The translations under genes were made by a program, and so were the position numbers. Below the pieces are notes generated by a model. That model was not told where the DNA came from, did not search any database, and was given only the letters and a program-made list of their open reading frames with translations. Shown here one piece after another: positions 26,500-34,638 of a DNA stretch of 64,000 nt. The stretch's first letter is position 1; every line of letters starts with the position of its first letter. The DNA is from Candidatus Aegiribacteria sp. MLS_C (GTDB taxonomy: Bacteria; Fermentibacterota; Fermentibacteria; Fermentibacterales; JCC-6): positions 1 to 64,000 of the forward strand of contig LQBI01000034.1 in the NCBI GenBank assembly GCA_002030045.1. The letters run 5' to 3'.

Positions 26500-27852
26500 A
26501 TGAAAGCCTTCAAGGCGTACGACATCCGGGGAGTCTGGGGCAGGGATTTCGACGGCGATACGGTCTACCGGATCGGGTTCCACCTTCCCGCACTGCTGGA
26601 GGCCGAGAGAGTCCTGGTAGGCTACGACTGCCGAGAATCCACGCCGGAGATCTTCGACGAGCTTTCCAGAGGTATAATGGATTCCGGCGCAGGGGTGGTG
26701 GAAATGGGCTTCGCGACGACGCCGATGGTCTACTACGCCACCGCCGCCCGCGGCTTCGACGCATCGGTCCAGATAACCGCATCCCACAATTCCCGGGAGT
26801 ACAACGGACTCAAGATATCAAGGACCGGATCTCTTCCCGTAGGCTACGATACAGGGCTGAAGCAGCTGGAGGAGATGGTGATGAGCCGGCCGGTCCAGCC
26901 TGCTGCGTTCAGGGGGGACAGGGTCCGCATACCGGGAATAAGGGAGGAGTACGTTTCCTTCCTGACCGGTTTCCTTGAGGATTTATCGCGGCTTCGTATC
27001 GCCGTGGACTGTTCCAACGGAATGGCCTCCCTCATCGCCGGGGATGTCCTGGGTAAAGGGCCCAGGTTCATTTTCGACACCATGGACGGCAGGTTCCCCA
27101 ACCACCAGCCGAATCCCCTGGACGAGGAGAACACCCGCCAGCTGAAGCAGCTGGTACTGGAGGAGGGGATGGATGTCGGTGTAATATTCGACGGGGACGG
27201 CGACAGGGTCATGTTCATCGACGAGAGGGGCAGGTTCGTCCGGCCGGACATAATGACCGCTGTTCTCGGACTGCATTATCTCTCAGGAGCTGCTGAGAGA
27301 GTGCTGCATGACATACGCACCTCCAGGGGCGTGATCGAGTTCATAGAGAGGATGGGGGGCAGGCCGTTCATGTGGAAGGTGGGTCATTCCCACGCGAAGA
27401 TGAAGATGCGGGAGATCGGCGCCGTCTACGGGGGCGAGCTGGCCGGCCACTACTATTTCAGGGATTTCTACAGCTGCGATTCCGGAATGCTGGCCGCGGT
27501 GCTGGCACTGAACATCCTGGCGGAGAGGAAGGAAGGCGGCAAGGGTTTCGCGGACCTGGTGGATTCGGTGAACCTTTACGCCAACTCAGGGGAGATCAAC
27601 TTCCGCACAGACGACAAGGCCTCCGTGATGGAGGCTCTCAGGATCCATTTCTCGAGCATCGAGGAACCATCCGCCTATTACGACTTCGATGGATACAGGA
27701 TGGAGTTCCCGAACTGGTGGTTCAACGTCCGGCCGTCGAACACCGAGCCCTACCTGAGGCTGGTGGTGGAGGCCGCAGACCACGGGATACTCTCGGCAAG
27801 ACTGGCCGAGATACGTGGCATCGTTCTGGAGAAGGGCGGCTCCGAAGCCTGA
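26500..27852 (+). CDS. Phosphomannomutase/phosphoglucomutase
   Basis: 450 residues. Alpha-D-phosphohexomutase family: phospho-serine loop T-A-S-H-N-S-R-E-Y-N-G, metal loop F-D-G-D-G-D-R, sugar-recognition loop G-G-E-L-A-G-H-Y-Y-F, and phosphate-binding end R-P-S-N-T-E-P-Y-L-R. The G-E-L-(A/S)-G-H form is typical of dual-specificity PMM/PGM. Makes hexose-1-phosphates for sugar nucleotides, which could feed trehalose synthesis and the glycosyltransferases elsewhere in the window. Ends in front of a strong terminator. Confidence 0.92.
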   Translation: MKAFKAYDIRGVWGRDFDGDTVYRIGFHLPALLEAERVLVGYDCRESTPEIFDELSRGIMDSGAGVVEMGFATTPMVYYATAARGFDASVQITASHNSREYNGLKISRTGSLPVGYDTGLKQLEEMVMSRPVQPAAFRGDRVRIPGIREEYVSFLTGFLEDLSRLRIAVDCSNGMASLIAGDVLGKGPRFIFDTMDGRFPNHQPNPLDEENTRQLKQLVLEEGMDVGVIFDGDGDRVMFIDERGRFVRPDIMTAVLGLHYLSGAAERVLHDIRTSRGVIEFIERMGGRPFMWKVGHSHAKMKMREIGAVYGGELAGHYYFRDFYSCDSGMLAAVLALNILAERKEGGKGFADLVDSVNLYANSGEINFRTDDKASVMEALRIHFSSIEEPSAYYDFDGYRMEFPNWWFNVRPSNTEPYLRLVVEAADHGILSARLAEIRGIVLEKGGSEA

Positions 27853-27889
27853 TCCCGCAAGGGGGGGCAATAAGGGAGACGATGCAGGA

Positions 27890-27915
27890 AGGGCCCGGCT
27901 TTTCGGCCGGGCCCT
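27890..27915. terminator. Hairpin terminator between convergent genes
   Basis: Perfect 10-bp GC stem, AGGGCCCGGC and GCCGGGCCCT, with loop TTTTCG. It lies between the phosphohexomutase and the convergent peptidase gene and can serve both strands. Confidence 0.8.
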
Positions 27916-27943
27916 GTTTCCGTTACTGCTGCTGACCGGTGGT

Positions 27944-30385
27944 TCAGCGGACCAGGACCACCTTCACGTTCCTCGAATCGCTTCCGCTGAATATCCTCAC
28001 GAAGTAGACGCCGGAACCCATCCGCTGTCCCCCGCTGTCCGTACCCGACCATACCGCAGCATGGTTTCCTGCGGCCAGTTCGCCCAGGGACAGTGAATCG
28101 ACCATCCTTCCGGAAAGGTCGTACACCTCCATGCCCACCTCCCCTGTTCCCGGTACGGTGAAGGGCACGGTGACCTCCGAGGTGAACGGGTTCGGGTAAA
28201 CCGGATGAAGCTGCAGGACCGGAGAAGGGCCACCCCCGCCCTCGATTCCCACGTGGGGAACGGCATAGATCACGACGTCGTCTATGTTCCATCCGCAGTA
28301 GGTCCATCCTCCGTCGGTGGACCCCATGGTCCACCTTATGTAGACCTGCCACTGGTTGTCTGCCACCGAGGAGATGTCGAAGGACTGCTGTACCCAGCTG
28401 TCGTCCTCAACGTAGTCCTGGTTGGCCCAGACGTCGACCCAGTCCACACCGTTGCTGCTGACGCTCACATAGGCGTGGTCGTACTCCGGGGACTCCACTC
28501 CCAGCCATCTCCAGAACACCAGCTGCGAGCTGTACATGCCGTGGAATCCCAGGACCCCGGTGGTGAGGTGGGTCTCCGGAAGGTTGTTGGGATAGTCGCC
28601 TTCCAGGTTGTAGCCGTACACGTTGCTGCCGGTGTAGCCTGATGTGGGGTCAGGATACCCGTGCTGTCCGCCCTGTCCGGTGGGGACCCCCCACTCCCAG
28701 TCGCCCTGGGCGGTCCATCCCGGGTCGGAGGACATGTCCCAGCTGTAGAGGACGCCGGGTTCGCCCACCACCAGCACCACGTCCCGGTAAGTGTCGCCCT
28801 GGTGTGTGGTCAGGTTGGTGAAGTACACCCTCTCGCTATAGGCCCCGTCGGGCAGGACCGCTGCCGCAGGGCCGATGGAAAGCGTAACCGGCACAGGCGA
28901 GTAGGGGGAGAGGGACCCGGATGTGGTGGATATCTCCAGCCACCCGGCGCCGCCCTCGGTGGTTATCTCGTAGTCTATCGATCCCTCGCCGTTGAACTGC
29001 AGTGTGTACTCCATGCTTCCTGGGTAGAAGGGACCGCCGGTGTCCCCCTCCGATGTGAAACCGGATTCGGGAAGGACGAGGAGACCTGCGGGATTCGTAA
29101 GAGCCTTTATGCAGAAGTTGCCCGTGGTGTCAACGGTCTGGAGGTCCACCCAGGAGGAACCGTCGAGGAAGAAGCTCTCCCCCGGGTCGGCCCTGGACTC
29201 GACGATGACCCTGTAGTCCGCCCCCAGGAGCACCGGCACGTCGGAAGTGCAGTCGAAGGGCTGTCCTCCAGTGGAGAGGTCGAGGTAGACGAAGAAATCG
29301 TTGCCCTGGTCCAGGGTGACCGGGGAGGGAAGGTCGACTGTGTGCAGACCCGCGCATTCGGCGGTTCCGCTGAAACTCGCCAGTTCGCTTCCCAGCTGGC
29401 CGCCGGAGAAGGAATCGTAGATCCTTACGGTGTAGTCGACGTTGGGCACGACGGTGAAGAAGCTCACCGCCTCCAGCATCTCGTCCTGCTGGCATATGAA
29501 GGCGTTGAAGGCTTCGGACGCGGTCAGGAGGGTGTCCCTCCAGCCGTGGTAGTCATGGTAGTAGACATCCTGGTACCGCATGTACTCCACTTCCCTGTGG
29601 GAAATGGCCCCCATGGTGGGGTTCTGGCAGGAATGCTTGTCGTAGTATGAGATCCAGAAGTAGCCGTCGTTGCCCCATCCGGTGCCCCAGCTGTTCTTTA
29701 CCAGCCACGCCCCCGGCAGGGGGGCCTGGGTCACCCTTCCGTCGTCCCAGCCCACTATGGAGACCGCGTGGTTGGGGTCGAGGCTGCTGGAGGGGGGCTG
29801 GTAGTGCTCGTACTCCGAGTTGATGAAGGCGCCGTCGTAGCACATGCAGGTCCCCATGACTCCGTAGTCCATTATGGCCTGCTTTATGGTGTCGATGTTC
29901 TCCAGCTCGCTGCCGGCGATGTACCAGGCTATCTCCCTGGGGTAGTAGTAGTGGTAGGAGTCGGAATACCTATCCGGAGGCGTCGTGTATGACTGGCCGT
30001 CGATGTCCCTGACCGCCCCCTCTCCCCTGGACAGGTAGGCGGAGGCCACCAGGTAGTCGCCTCCCTGGTGCACCACCAGCCCGCCTCCCGTGGGGGGGTC
30101 CAGGTCGTCGTTGTTGTGCTGGTTGAAACCGTTCCACCAGTCCAGGTGGTACTCGGCAAGGTTGGGTTCGCCGGTCTCCCCGGCGGCCTCCCATGCGCCC
30201 GTCATGAGAAGGTTGCCCTCCATGGAGGCCATCACGCCGTGGGTCCAGCAGGTACCTCCCTGCTGGCTCTTGACCGAGGTGACGTAATTCTCCCCGCCTA
30301 CGTCCCTCAGATCATAGGTGGGAGGCGGCTGGGCCGTGGATGCGGCAGCCAGGACGATGACTGAAAGTAAGGGCAGGTATTTCAT
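27944..30385 (-). CDS. Secreted papain-like (C1) peptidase with FlgD/T9SS-like C-terminal domain
   Basis: 813 residues from ATG 30385 (AGGAGG 6 nt upstream), with a clean signal peptide ending A-A-A-S-T-A-Q. Papain fold: Y-D-L-R-D, catalytic Cys46 in Q-Q-G-G-T-C-W-T-H-G, His about 206 in D-P-N-H-A-V-S-I-V-G-W, and Asn about 230 in V-K-N-S-W-G-T-G-W-G. There follow beta-sandwich domains, including a MAM/jelly-roll-like part (E-G-D-Y-P-N-N to W-N-I-D-D-V-V-I), and a C-terminal Y-P-N-P-F ... G-N-H-A-A-V-W-S-G-T ... G-S-G-V-Y-F-V-R Ig-like domain, as used for type IX-like sorting in FCB-group bacteria. Likely extracellular protein degradation. Confidence 0.88.
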   Translation of the reverse strand: MKYLPLLSVIVLAAASTAQPPPTYDLRDVGGENYVTSVKSQQGGTCWTHGVMASMEGNLLMTGAWEAAGETGEPNLAEYHLDWWNGFNQHNNDDLDPPTGGGLVVHQGGDYLVASAYLSRGEGAVRDIDGQSYTTPPDRYSDSYHYYYPREIAWYIAGSELENIDTIKQAIMDYGVMGTCMCYDGAFINSEYEHYQPPSSSLDPNHAVSIVGWDDGRVTQAPLPGAWLVKNSWGTGWGNDGYFWISYYDKHSCQNPTMGAISHREVEYMRYQDVYYHDYHGWRDTLLTASEAFNAFICQQDEMLEAVSFFTVVPNVDYTVRIYDSFSGGQLGSELASFSGTAECAGLHTVDLPSPVTLDQGNDFFVYLDLSTGGQPFDCTSDVPVLLGADYRVIVESRADPGESFFLDGSSWVDLQTVDTTGNFCIKALTNPAGLLVLPESGFTSEGDTGGPFYPGSMEYTLQFNGEGSIDYEITTEGGAGWLEISTTSGSLSPYSPVPVTLSIGPAAAVLPDGAYSERVYFTNLTTHQGDTYRDVVLVVGEPGVLYSWDMSSDPGWTAQGDWEWGVPTGQGGQHGYPDPTSGYTGSNVYGYNLEGDYPNNLPETHLTTGVLGFHGMYSSQLVFWRWLGVESPEYDHAYVSVSSNGVDWVDVWANQDYVEDDSWVQQSFDISSVADNQWQVYIRWTMGSTDGGWTYCGWNIDDVVIYAVPHVGIEGGGGPSPVLQLHPVYPNPFTSEVTVPFTVPGTGEVGMEVYDLSGRMVDSLSLGELAAGNHAAVWSGTDSGGQRMGSGVYFVRIFSGSDSRNVKVVLVR

Positions 30386-30597
30386 ATGCGGCCTCCTGAA
30401 AAGAGTGACACTGGCAGGAAGGAAGAACATCCCTGTTCGGTTCCCCTGGAATATGACGGTGTACCGTGTTCCGGAGCAACCGCGGCGTATGGAGTATCGT
30501 ACATGTCTTCGTGACGGACTTGGCAGGGGTCTTATATTGATTCCGTTGAATCACATTCCGATCCCGTTCTTAGGAACAACCAGGAAGGGAGCTACCC

Positions 30598-31962
30598 ATG
30601 CTGGACAGGCTCAGGTCAATGATCGACGGGGTCAGGGCCGATTTCGTTGATATCAGGTACGAGGTGAAGACGGAAACCCTGGTGGAATTCGTCGGCGACG
30701 AGATAAAGAATGTCGGTTCCAACCGCACCGACGGGTACGTGGTCAGGGTCGGAAGGGATGGAGGCTTCTCATCGGCGACCGTGACAAGGGAGAAGGACGT
30801 CCCGAGGGCCTTGCAGCTGGCCTCCGAAGGGGCCGGGACCATAGTTGCCACCGGAGGCAAGGAGATAAGGCTGGCAGAGGTCCCGGTGGTAAGCGAAAAG
30901 GTGAACCTCCGGCTGGACGGGGATCCCAGGGAGGTCTCCATCGACGACAAGATAACCCTTACCAGGAAATACGACCGGCTGATGCTCGATCAGCCCGGTA
31001 TCGAGACTACCAGGATCTCCTACAGGGAGACGGGCAGGGACAAGTACTACGTTAACTCCGAAGGGACATCGGTATCCGAGGAGCTGCTGACCACCAACAT
31101 CGCGGGAGAGGTGATAGCCAAGAGGGGTGACCTTGTGCAGAACGTCAGGGTGGCCATAGGCGGCGCCGACGGTTACGACAGGCTGATGGACAGGGACGAG
31201 AAGTTCCTGGAGAGGGCCCTGATAGCCGGCAGGCTGCTGGACGCGGAGCCGGTCAGGGGAGGCACATACGATGTCGTGCTCAACCCGAACCTTGCCGGCG
31301 TCTTCACCCACGAGGCCTTCGGTCACTTCAGCGAAGCGGACATCATAGAAGACAACCCGAGTCTCAGGGAGAAGATGTCCCTGGGCGCACGTCTCGGGTC
31401 AGAGGCAGTGACCATAGTGGCCGATTCCACAATACCGGGGCAGTTAGGTTACTACAGGTTCGACGACGAGGGCGTTGCGGTGATGCCCGTTACACTGATG
31501 GACAGGGGGGTCCTGACCGGGAGGCTACATTCCCGGAGCACCGCCCGGGGCTTCGGCGAGCCGGTGACAGGTCATGCCGTGGCCGAGGACATGAGGTTCG
31601 AACCCATAGTCAGGATGGGTACCATATTCATCAGGCCGGGAGAGAACAGCCTGGAGGAACTGCTGGAGATGATGGGCGACGGCCTCTACCTGCTGGACGG
31701 CAAGGGGGGGCAGACCAGCGGGGAGAACTTCACCTTCGGGGCGCAGTACGGGTTCGTTGTGAAGGATGGCATTATAGGGCCGATGGTGCGGGACATAAAC
31801 ATAATGGGTAACCTGTTCACTACCCTGGGCAGCATAGAGGCGGTCAGCGACGAGATGGAACTGTCGGAGAGCGGGGGCTGCGGAAAAGGACAGCTGAACA
31901 TCAAGTCGGCCCTGGGCGGTCCAAGCGTCCTGATCCGGGGCATGGTCGTAGGAGGTGCCTGA
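30598..31962 (+). CDS. tldD: TldD metalloprotease subunit
   Basis: 454 residues. The zinc site H238-E-A-F-G-H243 (HExxxH) is intact and followed by an acidic E-A-D-I. N-terminal alpha/beta part with V-G-S-N-R-T-D-G-Y and the C-terminal G-G-Q-T-S-G-E-N-F segment match TldD. With TldE it forms a heterodimer that degrades or matures unfolded peptides (microcin B17, CcdA in E. coli). The ribosome site GGAAGGGAG precedes the start. Next gene is pmbA; the pair is an operon. Confidence 0.92.
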   Translation: MLDRLRSMIDGVRADFVDIRYEVKTETLVEFVGDEIKNVGSNRTDGYVVRVGRDGGFSSATVTREKDVPRALQLASEGAGTIVATGGKEIRLAEVPVVSEKVNLRLDGDPREVSIDDKITLTRKYDRLMLDQPGIETTRISYRETGRDKYYVNSEGTSVSEELLTTNIAGEVIAKRGDLVQNVRVAIGGADGYDRLMDRDEKFLERALIAGRLLDAEPVRGGTYDVVLNPNLAGVFTHEAFGHFSEADIIEDNPSLREKMSLGARLGSEAVTIVADSTIPGQLGYYRFDDEGVAVMPVTLMDRGVLTGRLHSRSTARGFGEPVTGHAVAEDMRFEPIVRMGTIFIRPGENSLEELLEMMGDGLYLLDGKGGQTSGENFTFGAQYGFVVKDGIIGPMVRDINIMGNLFTTLGSIEAVSDEMELSESGGCGKGQLNIKSALGGPSVLIRGMVVGGA

Positions 31963-31963
31963 C

Positions 31964-33292
31964 ATGACCGATAGGCCTGAGATGAAGAGACTCCTGGGGC
32001 TGGCGGCGGCCGAGGCCGACCATGCCGAGGTTTTCCATGAGATGGACGAAGCCGCCTCCCTTTCCATGAGGAACGGCAGGGCAACCGAAATGTCGGCCAC
32101 CATTCAGTCGGGATACGCCCTCAGGATGATAAGGGACGATAGGATAGGCACCGCCTACACGAAGAACCTGCTGGACCCTGCTGAAATGGTTGACAACGCC
32201 CTCGCTTCCATGAAGGGAAGCGTGGAGGCCGGGTTCGACTTCCCCGGACCGGCGGACTTTTCGCAGGAGCCGGCGGAGGACGCCGGCATATCAGGAATGG
32301 GCTACAGCGACATGCATGCCAGGGCCTCCAGGGTCCTGGAACATCTCCACGGGAAGGTCGAGGGACAGGTGGACGTGGCCGCCGGATGGGGGGTCACGGA
32401 GACAGGCATAATGAACAGCGCCGGGCTGGAAGTGAGCAGCCGCAGGCCCGCGATGTACATCTTCACCTCGCTCCTGTTCCCCAACACCGAGACCGCCGTA
32501 AGGAGCCTCTTCCATTCGAGGGTCCCGGGTGATTTTCCGAAGGAGGACCTGGACGGGCTGGTTTCGTTGTACCGGGCGGGACTGCCGGTGGTGGACGTTC
32601 CCACGGGCAGGATGAAGGTGATGTTCGCTCCGGACACCATGTACACGCTCCTCTGGAGACTCTCGGCCGCCGTTTCCGGCATGGCCTTCCATAACAGGAT
32701 ATCCCCGCTGCTGGAGAAGCGCGGTGCCAAGGTACTCTCAGAGAGTTTCACCCTCTACGGCGACCCAACGGACCCCGTGGAGGTTAACAGGAGGTTCTTC
32801 GACGACGAGGGAGTGCCCACGGGAAGGCACACCGTCTTCGAGAAAGGAGTGTTCCGGAACCTGGTCCTGAACCTCGACTACGCTGAGAAGCTGGGCGAAG
32901 AGCCCACCGGGACCGGTTACAGGGGAGGAATGTGGGGGGGCGAGACCGTTTCCATGCAGCCCTCTCCATCGCTCAGGAGCAGCAGGATAGCACCCGGCGG
33001 CGTTTCCTTCGAGGAAATGGTCGCAGGCATGGAAAGGGGAGTGATCGTCCTGGGTGTCCTCGGAGCCCATTCCGGCAACATCCTCAACGGTGATTTCTCC
33101 GTAGGGCTGAATCCCGGCTACTACGTGGAGGACGGAGAGATAAGGGGAAGGGTGCGGGACGGGATGGTGGCGGGCAACGTCTACCGGGTGCTGAACCGCA
33201 TATCCGCGGTGGAGGACACTCTTCACGACACTCCCGCCGGAGGAAGGTACCCGGCGATACTGCTGGAGGATGTGAGCGTAGCCGGCAGGTAG
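31964..33292 (+). CDS. pmbA: PmbA/TldE, partner of TldD
   Basis: 442 residues from ATG 31964, one base after the tldD TGA, with AGGAGG 7 nt upstream. Same overall fold as TldD (R-N-G-R-A-T-E-M, Y-A-L-R-M-I-R-D-D-R-I-G-T-A) but no HExxxH, as expected for TldE. C-terminal G-V-L-G-A-H-S-G-N-I-L-N-G-D-F-S-V-G is a family hallmark. No small precursor-peptide gene is seen next to the pair, so substrates are probably distant or general. Confidence 0.92.
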   Translation: MTDRPEMKRLLGLAAAEADHAEVFHEMDEAASLSMRNGRATEMSATIQSGYALRMIRDDRIGTAYTKNLLDPAEMVDNALASMKGSVEAGFDFPGPADFSQEPAEDAGISGMGYSDMHARASRVLEHLHGKVEGQVDVAAGWGVTETGIMNSAGLEVSSRRPAMYIFTSLLFPNTETAVRSLFHSRVPGDFPKEDLDGLVSLYRAGLPVVDVPTGRMKVMFAPDTMYTLLWRLSAAVSGMAFHNRISPLLEKRGAKVLSESFTLYGDPTDPVEVNRRFFDDEGVPTGRHTVFEKGVFRNLVLNLDYAEKLGEEPTGTGYRGGMWGGETVSMQPSPSLRSSRIAPGGVSFEEMVAGMERGVIVLGVLGAHSGNILNGDFSVGLNPGYYVEDGEIRGRVRDGMVAGNVYRVLNRISAVEDTLHDTPAGGRYPAILLEDVSVAGR

Positions 33293-33331
33293 GATCAGCG
33301 CCATTCTGGCACACCCGTCGCAATGAGCAGG

Positions 33332-33362
33332 GCCGAACCGGGGACAGGAACCCCGGTTCGGC
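33332..33362 (+). terminator. Terminator after pmbA
   Basis: Perfect 12-bp stem GCCGAACCGGGG / CCCCGGTTCGGC with a 7-nt loop (ACAGGAA), followed by TCTTAT. Separates the tldD-pmbA operon from hsp20. Confidence 0.85.
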
Positions 33363-33420
33363 TCTTATATGCATACTTATCAGTTTCTTACGTTTCAGGC
33401 CCTTCTGGAAAGCGTCTTGC

Positions 33421-33467
33421 TTTTCCTTTCAGTGCAGAGCAGAAAGAACTGCACTTTGAAAGGAGGA
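33421..33467 (+). promoter_or_regulatory. Candidate RNA thermometer sequestering the hsp20 Shine-Dalgarno
   Basis: The 5' leader folds into one long hairpin. Left arm TCCTTTC-AGTGCAG (33424-33437) pairs with CTGCACT (33449-33455), a 2-nt TT bulge, then GAAAGGA (33458-33464); two G-U pairs and one A-U pair extend it to 33421/33467. The right arm contains the whole Shine-Dalgarno AAAGGAGG, 7 nt before the ATG. An 11-nt loop closes it. A bulged helix covering the ribosome site of a small heat-shock gene is the layout of ROSE/fourU-type thermometers, though the sequence matches no class I can name. Confidence 0.6.
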
Positions 33468-33473
33468 ATCGAC

Positions 33474-33908
33474 ATGAGAGAAGAAGAGAACAGAGTGACA
33501 AGAAGGGGACGTTACCTCTCCCCTATGGAGGTCGTTCTCAGGAGCATAGCTCCGGAGTTCGACGTCTTCAACGGTGAAAGGGAATGGGCCCCGGAGGTGG
33601 ACATCACCGAGGATGCCGAGACGATAACCGTCAAGACCGAGCTTCCCGGAATGAAGAGGGAAGACATCGAGATCGACGTGGCAAACGGCGTTCTCTCCAT
33701 CAAGGGCGAGAAGAAGGAGGAGAAGGAGGAGAAGAGCAAGACCTGGCACCGCAGGGAGGTCAGGTACGGCAGCTTCGCCCGATCCTTCACCCTTCCCACC
33801 GATGTGAAGAGCGACGAGGCCAAGGCTTCCTACGACAACGGCGTCCTCAAGGTCGTGCTTCCCAAGGAGGAGAAAGCTCTCCACAGGAAGATCCAGATCG
33901 AAGGCTGA
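33474..33908 (+). CDS. hsp20: Small heat-shock protein Hsp20
   Basis: 144 residues from ATG 33474, with AAAGGAGG upstream. Short N-terminal arm (E-E-E-N-R-V-T-R-R-G-R-Y), then an alpha-crystallin domain (~40-130): W-A-P-E-V-D-I-T-E-D, V-K-T-E-L-P-G-M-K-R-E-D-I-E-I, Y-G-S-F-A-R-S-F-T-L-P and the closing Y-D-N-G-V-L-K-V-V-L-P-K. The usual I-x-I tail motif appears as I-Q-I near the end. ATP-independent holdase chaperone in the cytoplasm. Its leader can bury the ribosome site; a terminator precedes and another follows it, so it is monocistronic. Confidence 0.95.
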   Translation: MREEENRVTRRGRYLSPMEVVLRSIAPEFDVFNGEREWAPEVDITEDAETITVKTELPGMKREDIEIDVANGVLSIKGEKKEEKEEKSKTWHRREVRYGSFARSFTLPTDVKSDEAKASYDNGVLKVVLPKEEKALHRKIQIEG

Positions 33909-33915
33909 TCCATCG

Positions 33916-33942
33916 GGGGCGGGCGGTTCCTCCGCCCGCCCC
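33916..33942 (+). terminator. Terminator after hsp20
   Basis: Perfect 11-bp stem GGGGCGGGCGG / CCGCCCGCCCC with loop TTCCT, followed by a pyrimidine-rich run, just after the hsp20 stop. Confidence 0.8.
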
Positions 33943-34051
33943 GCCCTCTTCCCCGTGCACACCGCGACCCCCGAGGTATTCGGAACCCATCGACTGAGGC
34001 GACCCTGCCTCCGGATTTACTATATTCCCTCCCAGAGGGGAGATATCCATC

Positions 34052-34618
34052 ATGAAAATGATCGAGCTTGCCAGGGGAAACAGGTCCACAAGGCGTTTCA
34101 GGCAGTCGGCAAGGCTCTCAAGGGAACGTCTGCTCCAGTTCATAGAAACCGCCAGGCTGGCGCCCTGCGGGGCGAACCTGCAGCTGGTCAGGTTCACTCC
34201 CGTATGGGAGGAGGAACTCTGTGAAAGGATCTTTCCCCACCTGAACTGGGCCGGATACCTCAAGGACTGGGACGGCCCCGGCCAGGGCCAGCGCCCGGCG
34301 GCGTACATCATAATCCAGCTTCCCGATGAGGACAGGCGGCATCTTCCCGTGGACGCCGGCATCTCGGCTGCATACATAACCCTTTCGGCCAGGGAATCGG
34401 GACTCGGGTCGTGCATGATAATGAGCTTCGACATGCAGGGGCTCTCCGCCATCATATCATCTCCTGAAGGATACAGCCCATTCCTGGTCATCGCCCTGGG
34501 AGTTCCCGCCGAGGAGGTGGTGCTGGAGAGGGCCGGTTCCGGTATCGAATACTACAGGGACGGCAGCGGGGTCCATCACGTGCCAAAGCGTGACCTCGAG
34601 GACCTCGTCACGAGATAG
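34052..34618 (+). CDS. Nitroreductase-family flavoprotein
   Basis: 188 residues from ATG 34052. N-terminal N-R-S-T-R-R-F and L-L-Q-F-I-E-T-A-R-L-A-P-C-G-A-N-L-Q are the FMN-phosphate and dimer motifs of nitroreductases; D-A-G-I-S-A-A-Y-I-T-L-S-A and G-L-G-S-C-M-I continue the fold, and a C-terminal A-L-G-V-P-A-E follows. Shorter than typical NfsA/B. NAD(P)H-dependent reduction of nitro-, quinone- or flavin-like substrates; physiological substrate unknown. 20 bp before the M24 peptidase gene. Confidence 0.85.
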   Translation: MKMIELARGNRSTRRFRQSARLSRERLLQFIETARLAPCGANLQLVRFTPVWEEELCERIFPHLNWAGYLKDWDGPGQGQRPAAYIIIQLPDEDRRHLPVDAGISAAYITLSARESGLGSCMIMSFDMQGLSAIISSPEGYSPFLVIALGVPAEEVVLERAGSGIEYYRDGSGVHHVPKRDLEDLVTR

Positions 34619-34638
34619 AAACAGCGATGGAGGTTCCA

